64,000 bases of DNA from Saprospiraceae bacterium (GTDB taxonomy: Bacteria > Bacteroidota > Bacteroidia > Chitinophagales > Saprospiraceae). The position numbers were made by a program, and so were the translations under genes. Where the stretch lies: the NCBI GenBank assembly GCA_016712145.1, contig JADJRO010000001.1, forward strand, positions 1,178,001-1,242,000. The letters are read 5' to 3'. Shown here piece after piece: positions 17,383 through 26,902 of the stretch (position 1 is the stretch's first letter; every line of letters starts with the position of its first letter). The notes below the pieces were generated by a model. The model was not told the DNA's origin and ran no database searches. It was given only the letters and a program-made list of their open reading frames with translations.

Positions 17383-20300
17383 TTATTTCTTTGGATATGC
17401 TGGAGGTGCTGGCTCCAGATACGATTTACCTTTCATTTGTTCTTTAATCAATTCGATGGCTTTATCTAACTGTTGATCTTCTCCAATAAATGCTTTGTAA
17501 GGATCATTTTCCACTACAATATCCGGATCCACTCCATGGCCTTCTATTTCCCATTGGGTGCCTTCCACATTGTATCTCGAAAATTCCGGACGATTTAGAA
17601 ATCCACCATCGACGATGGGCAAACTTCCACGGATTCCAACAACACCTCCCCAACTTCTCTTTCCAATAATAGTCCCTAATTTATGTTTTCTGAAACGATA
17701 CGCGAAGATGTCTCCATCGCTTGCAGAATACTCATCAATCAATGCAATTTTTGGACCGATGATTTGTTCGGCTGGTTCGAAACTTGGCTTGCCATTTCGG
17801 CTGACCGTTACTTGCACGGGTTCTCTTCGTAAACGTTCGATGATATGTGGAGATACATTACCGCCACCATTTCCACGATCATCTACAATTAATGCTTCTC
17901 TATTTAATTGTGCGTAATAGTATTTTACAAATTCATTCAATCCTTCTGATCCCATATTGGGTATGTGCAAATAGCCTACTCTACCATTGGTAGCTGCAGT
18001 AACTTTGGCAATATTTTTTTGGACCCAGCTGTAATAATATAATTTTTGTTCGTCTGCAACCGGAATTACAGTGACTTCGCGAGAACCGGTTTCAGTTGCT
18101 TTCGAATTGACTTTCAATCGAACTTGTTTGCCAGCGGTACCAACCAATAATTGATAAAAATCTGCAACATCCTTGGTTGAATTTCCATCGACCGCAAGTA
18201 TAAAATCACCTTCTTTCACATTTACACCAATTTCAGTTAATGGCGAACGATTGTTTTTATCCCAATTCTCCCCTTTCAGAATTTTATTAATTTTAATGTA
18301 ACCAGACGCGTCCTTGATTACTTCAGCTCCCAATAAACCCATGGGAATGCGATCTGCTTTTGGATAATCACCTCCACCCACATAAGAGTGCCCGAGATTT
18401 AATTCACCAATTAATTCGCCGATGATATAGGTCAGATCGGTACGGTTGTTTACATAAGGCAATAACTGAGCGTAGTTGGTCTTTAATTTTTTCCAATCAA
18501 CTCCATGAAGGTTTGGATCATAAACAAAATCTCGCATTTGCCTCCAGCATTCATTATAAATCTGATTCCACTCCGCGCTGCGGTCTACCCACAATTTCAT
18601 GTCTTCCAGATTTAGAGGAGATTCAAGATTTGGTTTAGCTGCAGGAATATCGATGATATAGAAATTCCGATTGGCGGCAACCATAACTTTTTTACCATCT
18701 GCTGCAAATGAATACCCATTGATATCCGTTCCCAATTCGGTTTCTTTTTGAGAATTTAAATCATAAACAAACCATTTCATTTTATCTCGTTGGGAAGCAC
18801 GGAAATAAAAGAGTTTATCATTTCCTGTTTCCAATCCAAAATAATTTCCAGGGCTTCCCGGAATTTCTATGACGCGTTCTGTGATGCCGTCAAAATCTAT
18901 TTTATTAGCATTTGCATCTTTTTTAGCTGTATCTGATTTGCTTGATTTGGCATCTTCTTTTTTACTGGTTGAATCTTTAACCATGACTTCATCCGATTTG
19001 GGTTCGAATGGATTTTTTAAATCTTTGCGAAGTGGAATGCAATAGATTTTTGCCAAATCAAAATAGGCGTAATTCCATTCCACATTATTGTAACTTGGAT
19101 TGAAGCTACGTTCTGATACAAAGTATAAGTATTTTCCATCCGGACTAAAAACCGGTCCATACGATTGAAACCAATTTTCTGTGACTGCATAATTCTTTTT
19201 CTCAGCCATAGAATAAATATGAATGGTTGAATTATTTTTTCCTTCCGGATTGGTGTAGCAAACGAATTTGCTGTCGGGAGACCAATTGTAATCACGGATT
19301 TCAAAATAATCGTTGGCTTGAATTTGAATAACATCTTTACTCGTTACATCTACACTGTACAAACGTTGTTTGCGATCACTGTACAAAATCATTTTGCTGT
19401 CAGGTGACCATCGAATGCCGTATTTATAATTGTCTCCATTTTTTGTAAGTTGAACAGCAGGCAATGTACCATCAGCTTGTAACAGGTAAATTTCATCCTC
19501 ACCGGATGCATCGCTGATGTATGCAATGTATTTTCCATTAGGAGACCAGGCTGCATCGCGATCGTGTGCACCGGAAGATTTGGTCATGTTGCGCACGGCA
19601 CCATTTTTTGCAGGTACTGTAAATACATCCCCGCGAGCACAGAATACAGCCCGATTTCCATCCGGACCGATATCCCAATTTTCGATGTAATCTTTTGCAT
19701 TGACGTATTTAGTTCTTCCGGATGCAAAATCTTCCTGCAAGCTGATGCTTATTTTTTCATATTTATCTGTACTTGCATTTAATTTATAAATGTAGCCTCC
19801 ATTTTCAAAAACGATCCAGTTGCCATTGGATGATGGAAATTTGCAATCAAAGTCTTTAAAGTCTGTTATTTTTTTTGTTTGCTTGGTATTGATATCATAG
19901 CAAAATAAATTCATTCGTGCATCGCGATCTGAGAGGTAATAAATTTTAGAGCCCACCCACATCGGGATAATATCCTGAGCATTGTTGTCTGATATTTTTG
20001 TGCTTTGTTTGGTTTGAAAATCAAAAATGCGAATGTCGTCTGCCTGACCTCCACGGTACCGTTTCCAGGTGCGAAATTCACGAAATACATAGTTGTAAGC
20101 CATTTTTGATTTATCGGCATTGTACGAACAAAATCCGCCGTGATCCATAGGCAGTTGTTCGGAAAGTCCGCCTTTGATATTGCATAGATACAATTGACCT
20201 TTCCAGTCATTAAAATCTCTCCAGCGACCTCTATACACAATGGATTCATTGTCTTTCCAGGTCATGCACAAATTGTTGGGCCCCATTCGATCAGATACAT

Positions 20301-20640
20301 CATCCCGGTTAAGGGTGGCTGTATAAGTCAAACGTTTAGGTTCTCCCCCATTAGCGGGCATGATATAAATTTCAGAATTGCCATCATATTGGCCGGTAAA
20401 AGCGATGTGCTTACCATCCGGAGCATAGCGTGCAAAAATTTCCTGACCTGGGTGATTGGTCAATTTCCGAGCGGTTCCGCCATTGGCAGAAACGGTGTAC
20501 AAATCGCCTGCATAACTAAAGGCAACTTGATCATTAAAAATTGTTGGAAAGCGCAACAGGCGGCTTTCCTGCGCCGAAAGCAAACAATAAATTGCTAAAA
20601 ATGAGCAGGTTAAATAACGTTTTAAATTCATGTTTTTCAA
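17383..20640 (-). CDS. Tricorn-type protease homologue (WD40-like, PDZ, S41 peptidase)
   Basis: This 1085-residue exported protein has a signal peptide (YLTCSFLAIYCLLSAQ). Two propeller regions of PD40/WD40-like repeats follow, with phrases such as FARYAPDGKHIAFTG, AAWSPNGKYIAYISD and RWSPDSKMILYSD. Next come a core domain, a PDZ domain (INKILKG ... EGDFILAVDGN) and a C-terminal S41 peptidase domain with ALIVDDRGNGGGNVSPHI and the likely nucleophile in DEYSASDGD. Tricorn-like proteases cut oligopeptides; in Bacteroidota they are periplasmic. A basic insert with many Lys, Ser and Asp (about residues 545-580) links the second propeller to the core. The gene is intact and monocistronic. Confidence 0.9.
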   Translation of the reverse strand: MKNMNLKRYLTCSFLAIYCLLSAQESRLLRFPTIFNDQVAFSYAGDLYTVSANGGTARKLTNHPGQEIFARYAPDGKHIAFTGQYDGNSEIYIMPANGGEPKRLTYTATLNRDDVSDRMGPNNLCMTWKDNESIVYRGRWRDFNDWKGQLYLCNIKGGLSEQLPMDHGGFCSYNADKSKMAYNYVFREFRTWKRYRGGQADDIRIFDFQTKQSTKISDNNAQDIIPMWVGSKIYYLSDRDARMNLFCYDINTKQTKKITDFKDFDCKFPSSNGNWIVFENGGYIYKLNASTDKYEKISISLQEDFASGRTKYVNAKDYIENWDIGPDGNRAVFCARGDVFTVPAKNGAVRNMTKSSGAHDRDAAWSPNGKYIAYISDASGEDEIYLLQADGTLPAVQLTKNGDNYKYGIRWSPDSKMILYSDRKQRLYSVDVTSKDVIQIQANDYFEIRDYNWSPDSKFVCYTNPEGKNNSTIHIYSMAEKKNYAVTENWFQSYGPVFSPDGKYLYFVSERSFNPSYNNVEWNYAYFDLAKIYCIPLRKDLKNPFEPKSDEVMVKDSTSKKEDAKSSKSDTAKKDANANKIDFDGITERVIEIPGSPGNYFGLETGNDKLFYFRASQRDKMKWFVYDLNSQKETELGTDINGYSFAADGKKVMVAANRNFYIIDIPAAKPNLESPLNLEDMKLWVDRSAEWNQIYNECWRQMRDFVYDPNLHGVDWKKLKTNYAQLLPYVNNRTDLTYIIGELIGELNLGHSYVGGGDYPKADRIPMGLLGAEVIKDASGYIKINKILKGENWDKNNRSPLTEIGVNVKEGDFILAVDGNSTKDVADFYQLLVGTAGKQVRLKVNSKATETGSREVTVIPVADEQKLYYYSWVQKNIAKVTAATNGRVGYLHIPNMGSEGLNEFVKYYYAQLNREALIVDDRGNGGGNVSPHIIERLRREPVQVTVSRNGKPSFEPAEQIIGPKIALIDEYSASDGDIFAYRFRKHKLGTIIGKRSWGGVVGIRGSLPIVDGGFLNRPEFSRYNVEGTQWEIEGHGVDPDIVVENDPYKAFIGEDQQLDKAIELIKEQMKGKSYLEPAPPAYPKK

Positions 20641-20716
20641 TTATGAGGGCGAATGTACGAATGTTTTCGTATAGATGGGTGATTAGGCTATTAGACTTTT
20701 AGGATGTTATTAATTT

Positions 20717-21002
20717 GGCTAGAGTGCTAGAGGCTAAAGGCTAGAGGCTAGAGGCTAAAGGCTAGAGGCTAAAGGCTAGAGGCTAAAGGCTAGAGGCTAG
20801 AGGCTAGAGGCTAAAGGCTAAAAGCTAGAGGCTAAAGGCTAAAGGCTAGAGGCGAGGCTAGAGGCTAAAGGCTAGAGGCTAGAGGCTAAAGGCCAGAGGC
20901 TAGAGGCTAAAGGCTAGAGGCTAGAGGCTAGAGGCTAGAGGCTAAAGGCTAAAGGCTAAAGGCTAGAGGCTAGAGGCTAGAGGCTAAAGGCTAGAGGCTA
21001 GA
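20717..21002. repeat. Long degenerate 7-bp tandem array (GGCTAGA / GGCTAAA)
   Basis: About forty consecutive heptamers, almost all either GGCTAGA or GGCTAAA, span 286 bp upstream of the metalloprotease gene. Occasional short or altered units (gaggcgaggc) occur. The array fills nearly the whole gap between two divergent genes. Shorter AGGCTATTAGACT-type 8-bp words lie just before it (about 20680-20705). Confidence 0.92.
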
Positions 21003-21049
21003 ATTTACAAATTGAACATTCAAACGTTACTTAATAAATACGGTTTGTT

Positions 21050-22552
21050 ATGAAAAAAATTTACTGGATTTTCTTGCTTGGTTGTTTTACGTTTCGGTTG
21101 GTTGCTCAAAGTTCGCACCCTTGCCTTACAACGCCAGAAATGCAAATACAAATTAAGAAACGCATGCTGGAAAATCGCAAGGTGTGGCAAAATAACGTTG
21201 CAAGCACAGCCTCTACGCCGGTTTATATTCCTGTTCGATTTTGGCTGACTGCCAATTCAGATGGAACGGATCGTTATGTTAAATATCTTGAATTATTTCA
21301 GTTTTTTTGTACAACCAATGCATGCATCGGCAATGAATCCATTCAATTTTTTATCAAAGAAATTAATGAAAATTTAAACAACAGTTTAGTTCACAAAGAT
21401 CCACTCGGTCAGGGACTGTGGGCTATCATTGATTCAACAAAATTACGACACGATGCCATCAATATTTTTTTAACAGATTTTATTCATCCAACAGCTGGAG
21501 CAATCTTCTCATTTAATCATGATTTCATTTTATTGGATGATCATTATGTGCAAAAAGAATCAGGTATCTTATGTCATGAGTTAGGTCATTATTTTAGTTT
21601 GCCCCATACCAGTGGGGATTGGTTAGACTATCAATGCAACATTCCTACTTTGGATCAACGAAAGGGAATGTTATTTCCGGAATATGTAACACGCACGAAA
21701 GTTGATAGTAATGGAATTCAAATTTGCAATTATGCAGGAGATGGATTTTGTGATACAGAGGCTGATTATGGAGAAGCCATGAATCCTAGCACTCCATGTA
21801 ACTATACTGGTTGTGCAAAAGATCCTGATTTATTTAACTTAAATCCTGATTTAAGCAATCCGATGACGATTGGGTCTTATATCACCTGTTTTGATAGTTT
21901 TAGTACCCACCAAAAACAAGCCATTCTATTTGATTTTTTAAGTCCACACAGAGATTATATAAAAACAATTTATACTCCTAAAGGGGAAGCCATTGAGCCC
22001 AAATATCTTGCTCCATTAGATAAACATCAATTTGCAGGAAATGACAGTTTAAAGTTTGATTGGGAAGATGCTCCTAATGCAACTGACTACATTTTGGAAA
22101 TAGCACATAACAGAGGTTTCAACCTAAACTTATTTCAATTCAAAACTACTCAAAGTGAGTTTTTGGTCACGAATTTACTTCCAAAAAAAGTGTTTTACTG
22201 GCGAGTCCTGGCATACAATTCAAATTCATATTGTCTTAACGATCCACAAATTTCAATATTTACCACAGGAGCACTCACCACAGAAAATAAAGAAGCATTC
22301 AATAAAAAAACAAATTATACAGTTCACAAAATTCCTAATTCAAATCAACTTCGCATCCAATTTACTTCTGAATGGAATCATCCAATACTGTTTTCATTAT
22401 TTGATTTGAATGGTACATTGGTATATAAAAAAACAATTGTTGATCGGGTGATTGAATTAGATCAGAGCTCGTTAATTCCAGGAATGTACCTATTTAAATA
22501 TACAACACCTGAACACATAGAGGTCTTTTCAAAATTGTTAATAAATTTTTGA
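21050..22552 (+). CDS. Secreted zinc metalloprotease, pappalysin (M43)-like, with T9SS sorting domain
   Basis: This 500-residue protein has a signal peptide (IYWIFLLGCFTFRLVAQ). The zinc site CHELGHYFSLPHT near residue 175 is an HExxHxxxxxH motif in which the Gly usual for M43 is Ser. The downstream phrases GDGFCDTEADYG and NPMTIGSYITCFDSFS match the Cys-rich and Met-turn part of pappalysin-type enzymes. A fibronectin-like or beta region follows (APNATDYILEIAHN), and a T9SS-type C-terminus (LNGTLVYKKTIVD ... IPGMYLFKY). It would be exported and attached to the surface or released. The substrate is unknown. Confidence 0.8.
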   Translation: MKKIYWIFLLGCFTFRLVAQSSHPCLTTPEMQIQIKKRMLENRKVWQNNVASTASTPVYIPVRFWLTANSDGTDRYVKYLELFQFFCTTNACIGNESIQFFIKEINENLNNSLVHKDPLGQGLWAIIDSTKLRHDAINIFLTDFIHPTAGAIFSFNHDFILLDDHYVQKESGILCHELGHYFSLPHTSGDWLDYQCNIPTLDQRKGMLFPEYVTRTKVDSNGIQICNYAGDGFCDTEADYGEAMNPSTPCNYTGCAKDPDLFNLNPDLSNPMTIGSYITCFDSFSTHQKQAILFDFLSPHRDYIKTIYTPKGEAIEPKYLAPLDKHQFAGNDSLKFDWEDAPNATDYILEIAHNRGFNLNLFQFKTTQSEFLVTNLLPKKVFYWRVLAYNSNSYCLNDPQISIFTTGALTTENKEAFNKKTNYTVHKIPNSNQLRIQFTSEWNHPILFSLFDLNGTLVYKKTIVDRVIELDQSSLIPGMYLFKYTTPEHIEVFSKLLINF

Positions 22553-22582
22553 TTGACAAATTGGTGTGCAGTAAAAAAAGTT

Positions 22583-22630
22583 CCATCCTTCCCCAACACT
22601 GGGTTTCAACCAAGTGTTAGGGAAGGATGG
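22583..22630 (-). terminator. Terminator hairpin between convergent genes
   Basis: CCATCCTTCCC pairs perfectly with GGGAAGGATGG, and an inner AACACT/AGTGTT continues the stem after single-base bulges. On the minus strand the hairpin is followed by AACTTTTTTTA, so it ends the kbl transcript. It may also serve the convergent protease gene. Confidence 0.75.
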
Positions 22631-22657
22631 GATTGAATATTCATTCTTACATCTAAA

Positions 22658-23845
22658 TTAAATTACCTGTAATTGCTTACCAATTTTTGTAAAGGCTGCT
22701 ACACATTTTTCTAAATGATCCGGTGTATGTCCGGCAGAAATTTGAACGCGGATTCGTGCTTTTCCTTGAGGTACCACAGGATAGAAAAATCCTACCACAT
22801 AAATCCCTTCTTTCAAGAGTTCTGCTGCCATTTTTTGTGCAAGGGGCGCGTCGTACAACATGACTGGAACAATGGGATGTTCACCTGGAAGGATGTTGAA
22901 AGCTGCCTGCGTCATGGCATTTCTAAAATACTTTGTATTGGTTTCAAGTCTATCGCGCAAAGAAGTCGTTGAGGAAAGTAAATCCAATACTTTAATGGAG
23001 GCTCCGACGATAGAAGGTGCAAGCGTATTGGAAAATAAATAGGGTCTGGATCGTTGTCTCAACATGTCAACAATTTCTTTTCGGGCAGCTGTAAATCCTC
23101 CGGAAGCGCCGCCCAGCGCTTTGCCATAGGTACCGGTAATGATATCAATCCGATCCATAACATTTCGGTATTCATGAGTCCCACGTCCGGTTTTACCCAT
23201 AAATCCACTGGCATGGCATTCATCGATCATCACCATGGCTTGATATCGATCTGCCAGATCACAAATCTTATCCAATTGAGCAATGGTGCCATCCATAGAA
23301 AAAACACCATCTGTTACAATTAATTTTCTTCTGGCTCCTGAAGCGGCTTGCAATTGCATTTCCAGGTCATTCATATCGTTGTTTTTGTAACGATAGCGTT
23401 GCGCTTTGCATAAACGAATGCCATCGATGATCGAAGCATGGTTTAATTCGTCTGAAATGATTGCATCCTGTTCAACAAGTATGGGTTCAAAAATGCCTCC
23501 ATTGGCATCAAAGGCAGCGGCATATAAAATGCAATCTTCCATTCCTAAAAATGCTGCAGTCTTTTTCTCTAATTCTTTATGTTGATCCTGAGTACCGCAA
23601 ATAAATCGTACGGATGACATTCCATATCCATAATGATCAATAGCATCTTTTGCTGCCTGGATCACATCCGGATGAGAGGACAATCCTAAATAATTGTTAG
23701 CACAAAAATTCAGGACTTCCCCACCCTCCTTGGTCTGTATAACAGCACCTTGCGGGGATGTGATCGTACGTTCTTTTTTATAAAGGCCGGCTGATTCTAT
23801 TGCCTGCAATTCATCTGCTAATTGCTTTCTGATATCTCCAAACAT
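22658..23845 (-). CDS. kbl: 2-amino-3-ketobutyrate CoA ligase (glycine C-acetyltransferase)
   Basis: This 395-residue, PLP-dependent alpha-oxoamine synthase has the family length (about 398 residues in E. coli). Visible motifs are NFCANNYLGLSSHPDV, FICGTQDQHKELE, VFSMDGTIAQLDKI, DECHASGFMGKTGRG and the PLP-lysine region GTYGKALGGASGG. It converts 2-amino-3-ketobutyrate and CoA to glycine and acetyl-CoA. It is encoded 20 bp after the threonine 3-dehydrogenase-like gene, giving a complete two-step threonine-to-glycine route. Related synthases such as BioF share the fold, but the N-terminus and the partner gene favour Kbl. Confidence 0.93.
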   Translation of the reverse strand: MFGDIRKQLADELQAIESAGLYKKERTITSPQGAVIQTKEGGEVLNFCANNYLGLSSHPDVIQAAKDAIDHYGYGMSSVRFICGTQDQHKELEKKTAAFLGMEDCILYAAAFDANGGIFEPILVEQDAIISDELNHASIIDGIRLCKAQRYRYKNNDMNDLEMQLQAASGARRKLIVTDGVFSMDGTIAQLDKICDLADRYQAMVMIDECHASGFMGKTGRGTHEYRNVMDRIDIITGTYGKALGGASGGFTAARKEIVDMLRQRSRPYLFSNTLAPSIVGASIKVLDLLSSTTSLRDRLETNTKYFRNAMTQAAFNILPGEHPIVPVMLYDAPLAQKMAAELLKEGIYVVGFFYPVVPQGKARIRVQISAGHTPDHLEKCVAAFTKIGKQLQVI

Positions 23846-23865
23846 ATTGTTTAATTTAAAACAAT

Positions 23866-24813
23866 TTAGGTGTTTAATTTAATTCTCAAATGCTCAAGCA
23901 TATCCGCTGTTAATGAAGCTAAATCATAGGAAGGCTTCCAATTCCAATCCCGACGCGCCACCGAATCATCAATGCTTTCTGACCAGGATGCTGCAATGGC
24001 TTGTCTAAAATCTGGTTTATAGGATATTTCAAATTCCGGAATGTGCTTTTTAATTTCTGCTGCCAATTCAGCCGGTGTAAAACTCATGCTGGCTAAATTG
24101 TAAGACGTTCGTATGTGAATCAATTCTTTCGGTGCGTCCATCAATTCCAAAGTAGCACGAATGCAATCATCCATGTGAATCATTGGCAAGCGGGTGTCTG
24201 CTTCTAAAAAACATGTGTATTTCTTTTCTTTCAAAGCAGAATGAAATATTTCAACTGCATAATCCGTAGTACCCCCACCTGGATCTGATTGCCAACTGAT
24301 GACTCCCGGATACCGGAGAGAACGAACATCCAAGCCATAACGGTTATAGAAATAATTACACCAATGCTCGCCTGCAATTTTACTAATACCATAAACGGTT
24401 GCAGGTATAAAACTTGCTTCCTGAGGGGTCATTTGTTTTGGCGTTGAATGCCCATAGATTGCAATCGTACTTGGGTAAAATAGTTTTGATATTTTCTGAT
24501 CTACCGAAACCGTTAACACATTCATCAATCCATCCATATTGATCTTCCAGGTGTTCTGAGGATCTTGCTCTCCTCTTGCTGAAAGAATTGCTGCTAAGTG
24601 GTAGATCTGTGTAATCTGGTATTTTGAAACAACTGCTTCCAATCCAGGTTTATCTAAAACATTTAAAATTTCATGTGGCCCGAAAGGCAGTTTAGATGCC
24701 TGAAGGTCCGAACTGATTACCGAATCATTGCCAAATTTGGATCGAAGCGAATGAGTCAATACGGTTCCAATTTGACCATTGGCACCGAGGATTAAAATGC
24801 GTTCTGAGGACAT
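23866..24813 (-). CDS. L-threonine 3-dehydrogenase, short-chain (epimerase-like) type
   Basis: This 315-residue protein has an N-terminal Rossmann motif GANGQIGT and the extended SDR catalytic pair YGISK with an upstream Ser/Thr (FYPSTIAIYG). Substrate-loop phrases such as RYPGVISWQSDPGGGTTDYA are typical of the epimerase-type NAD-dependent threonine dehydrogenases rather than the zinc type. It oxidises L-threonine to 2-amino-3-ketobutyrate, the substrate of the downstream Kbl. It is the first gene of the pair, with 20 bp between them. Confidence 0.88.
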   Translation of the reverse strand: MSSERILILGANGQIGTVLTHSLRSKFGNDSVISSDLQASKLPFGPHEILNVLDKPGLEAVVSKYQITQIYHLAAILSARGEQDPQNTWKINMDGLMNVLTVSVDQKISKLFYPSTIAIYGHSTPKQMTPQEASFIPATVYGISKIAGEHWCNYFYNRYGLDVRSLRYPGVISWQSDPGGGTTDYAVEIFHSALKEKKYTCFLEADTRLPMIHMDDCIRATLELMDAPKELIHIRTSYNLASMSFTPAELAAEIKKHIPEFEISYKPDFRQAIAASWSESIDDSVARRDWNWKPSYDLASLTADMLEHLRIKLNT

Positions 24814-24892
24814 AATTTTTAAATCAGGTCGAAAGATAAGGAATATACGAATTGGGAGAGGTTAGTGGGTGAATGGGAAGGTTCTTGGATCA

Positions 24893-25030
24893 ATTAAGAA
24901 TTAAGAATTATGGGAGCGAAGCGTACATCCCGCGTACTCGCGGGAAGAATTATGTGAGCGTGGCGGAAATCCCGCGTAACCGCGGGAAGAATTAGGGGAG
25001 CTTAGTGGACATCCTGCGGATTCAGGGGAT
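24893..25030. repeat. Three tandem 42-bp repeats with CCCGCG/CGCGGG palindrome, preceded by ATTAAGA heptamers
   Basis: Units lie at 24905-24946, 24947-24988 and 24989-25030, each exactly 42 bp and each starting GAATTA (unit 3: GAATTAGGGG). Units 1 and 2 contain CCCGCG-tact-CGCGGG or CCCGCG-taac-CGCGGG hairpins; unit 3 is decayed (CCTGCG...CAGGGG). Short ATTAAGA words precede them. A further intact unit is at 33882-33923, identical to unit 1 except at its last base. Confidence 0.88.
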
Positions 25031-25199
25031 GATTTATCTATTGTGAATTTTTAAAGCTTCTCTTTCATCCTGATCCCAGTGTTTTGCTAATACTAAAGCT
25101 ATTTTATTGGTTATCTGTTATTTTAATATTAAATTTATTTATAATGTATTCATAATATGGTGAAATTTCTCAGTGGAAAGTGCTTCGGACTGAATTCGT

Positions 25200-25207
25200 T
25201 ACCTTTG
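25200..25207 (+). promoter_or_regulatory. Likely Bacteroidota -7 promoter box for arginine deiminase
   Basis: TACCTTTG matches TAnnTTTG and lies 16 bp before the ATG at 25224, giving a very short leader. A -33 TTTG at the usual spacing is not evident. Confidence 0.4.
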
Positions 25208-25223
25208 CAGTTCAATTTATTTT

Positions 25224-26474
25224 ATGCGCCCGGCAGTTTATGTAGATTCCGAAATTAAGCCTTTAAAGAAATTAATTATCCATAATCCGGATGAGGGCAT
25301 AGACCGAATCAGTCCTCGTCGTGCCGGCGAATTGCTTTTTGATGATATTGTCCATTTGCCCACTATGCAAAACGAGCACAGGGTCTATCAGAATGTATTG
25401 CGTCGTTTTATAGGGAGTGAGCATGTGCTTGAAACCCAAACGCTGATAAAAGAATCCCTGGATGCAGATTCAAAAGTCAAAGAAGAAGTTTTAAATCTTG
25501 TCAAGGATTTTGAGGAATTGCCCTCAGATACCTATAAATTATTGTTGGATCTGGATCATGAATTGTTATCGGAAGTTTTGATTTCAGGATATTATAAGAA
25601 AGAAGAACAAATCGTTTTTGATCCGGTTCCCAATTTTATTTTTACCAGAGACATTGCAACGACGGTAAACGATCACGTAGTGATTACAAAGGCATCCAAA
25701 TACGTGCGCTATCGTGAAAATTTACTGACGCGGTTTATTTTTCATGCTCATCCATTTTTTAGTTATTTGGCAAAAGCAAATAAACTTATCAATCTAAACG
25801 TCGTTGATGAATTTCCACCTTCCAAAAAAGGAGAACCCATTTCCATTGAAGGCGGGGATTTAATGATGATCCATAAAGATTATTTATTAATTGGAAGCAG
25901 TGAACGTACTACAGACCATGCATTGCAATCTTTAAAGCGTGTATTGTTTGAAAAAAATATTGTTAAAAATGTTGTAGAAATTGATGTGCCAAAAGAGCGC
26001 TCCTTTATGCACATAGATACCATTTTTACCCAGATCAATCAAAAACATTTTGTAGGCTATAAACCCATTGTAAAAGATGGCTTGGGTTCCTATGTAACCA
26101 TCCACCGAAATGATGGCAGCATGGTGGAATACCCTTCTGTCCTTGATTTTTTACATGCTGAATTGGATCCAGACATTCAATTTATATGGAGTGGAAATGG
26201 AGAATCGCCTTATCAGGAACGCGAACAATGGACAGATGGCTGCAATTTATTGACATTGAGACCGGGTGTAGCACTTACATATGACCGGAATCCTAAAACG
26301 GAAATTGCATTTAAGAATGCGGGCTATCAAGTCATTCATGCTACTGATTTTTTAAGGATGAACACGGATCCGGCCAGCATTGAAAACACCATCATCACCT
26401 TACCTTCTAGCGAACTATCAAGAGCTCGTGGAGGTCCTCATTGTATGTCGTGTCCTGTATTACGGGAATTGTAA
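25224..26474 (+). CDS. arcA: Arginine deiminase
   Basis: This 416-residue guanidino-modifying enzyme has the usual ADI length and motifs: LLFDDIVHLP near residue 37, FTRDIA near 139, EGGDLMM, MHIDTIF near 263 and the C-terminal GGPHCMSCP with the catalytic Cys at about 407. It hydrolyses L-arginine to citrulline and ammonia in the cytoplasm. No ornithine transcarbamylase or carbamate kinase gene is adjacent, so ATP production by the full ADI pathway cannot be claimed from this window. Downstream genes follow closely on the same strand. Confidence 0.9.
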   Translation: MRPAVYVDSEIKPLKKLIIHNPDEGIDRISPRRAGELLFDDIVHLPTMQNEHRVYQNVLRRFIGSEHVLETQTLIKESLDADSKVKEEVLNLVKDFEELPSDTYKLLLDLDHELLSEVLISGYYKKEEQIVFDPVPNFIFTRDIATTVNDHVVITKASKYVRYRENLLTRFIFHAHPFFSYLAKANKLINLNVVDEFPPSKKGEPISIEGGDLMMIHKDYLLIGSSERTTDHALQSLKRVLFEKNIVKNVVEIDVPKERSFMHIDTIFTQINQKHFVGYKPIVKDGLGSYVTIHRNDGSMVEYPSVLDFLHAELDPDIQFIWSGNGESPYQEREQWTDGCNLLTLRPGVALTYDRNPKTEIAFKNAGYQVIHATDFLRMNTDPASIENTIITLPSSELSRARGGPHCMSCPVLREL

Positions 26475-26485
26475 TTTAAGCATTC

Positions 26486-26902
26486 ATGTTTACGCATCAA
26501 TTTCAATTCAGGGTTCGATATGCAGAGACCGATCAGATGGGCTATGTATATTATGGCAATTATATGCAGTATTATGAAATAGGGCGCGTAGAGGCCCTTC
26601 GAAGTCTAGGAATTTCATATGCGGATCTGGAGAGTCTCCACGGTATTTTTATGCCGGTTGTTTCAGTTTCTATCCGTTATTTACGTCCGGCTTATTATGA
26701 TAATTTGTTGACCATTGAAACCTCAATTCAGAAATTACCGGAGAACAGCATTCATTTTGATACCAACATTTTCAACGAAGAAAAAGAACGCATCAATTCC
26801 GCTCAGATCATTTTATGTTTTTTAAAATCAGAAAGTAAAGAAAGAATATCCACCCCTCAATTTATTTTAGATAAACTGTATCCTTATTTTGAAAAAAAGT
26901 AA
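26486..26902 (+). CDS. Acyl-CoA thioesterase, YbgC/4HBT hot-dog family
   Basis: This 138-residue hot-dog protein has the signature FRVRYAETDQMGYVYYGNYM near the N-terminus, including the catalytic Asp of the ETD motif, and the typical central strand SIRYLRPAYYDNLLTIETSI. Such enzymes hydrolyse acyl-CoA thioesters. The gene starts 11 bp after arcA and overlaps the start of the YihY-type gene by 14 bp, so the three are probably co-transcribed. The specific substrate is unknown. Confidence 0.88.
   Translation: MFTHQFQFRVRYAETDQMGYVYYGNYMQYYEIGRVEALRSLGISYADLESLHGIFMPVVSVSIRYLRPAYYDNLLTIETSIQKLPENSIHFDTNIFNEEKERINSAQIILCFLKSESKERISTPQFILDKLYPYFEKK

Noticed and set aside
20194..20598. Plus-strand open frame of 134 codons
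   Set aside because: Antisense to the tricorn-like protease gene; no motif or start context.
20717..21002. CRISPR array
   Set aside because: The repeats are uninterrupted 7-bp words without unique spacers, and no cas genes are present.
24905..25030. CRISPR or riboswitch
   Set aside because: The 42-bp units are directly tandem with no spacers, and the hairpin repeats are near-identical at an unrelated locus, so a dispersed repeat fits better.
25034..25117. Minus-strand stretch reading ALVLAKHWDQDEREALKIHN before a stop codon
   Set aside because: Coding-like but preceded by stops and without a start; probably a relic of a lost gene or chance.
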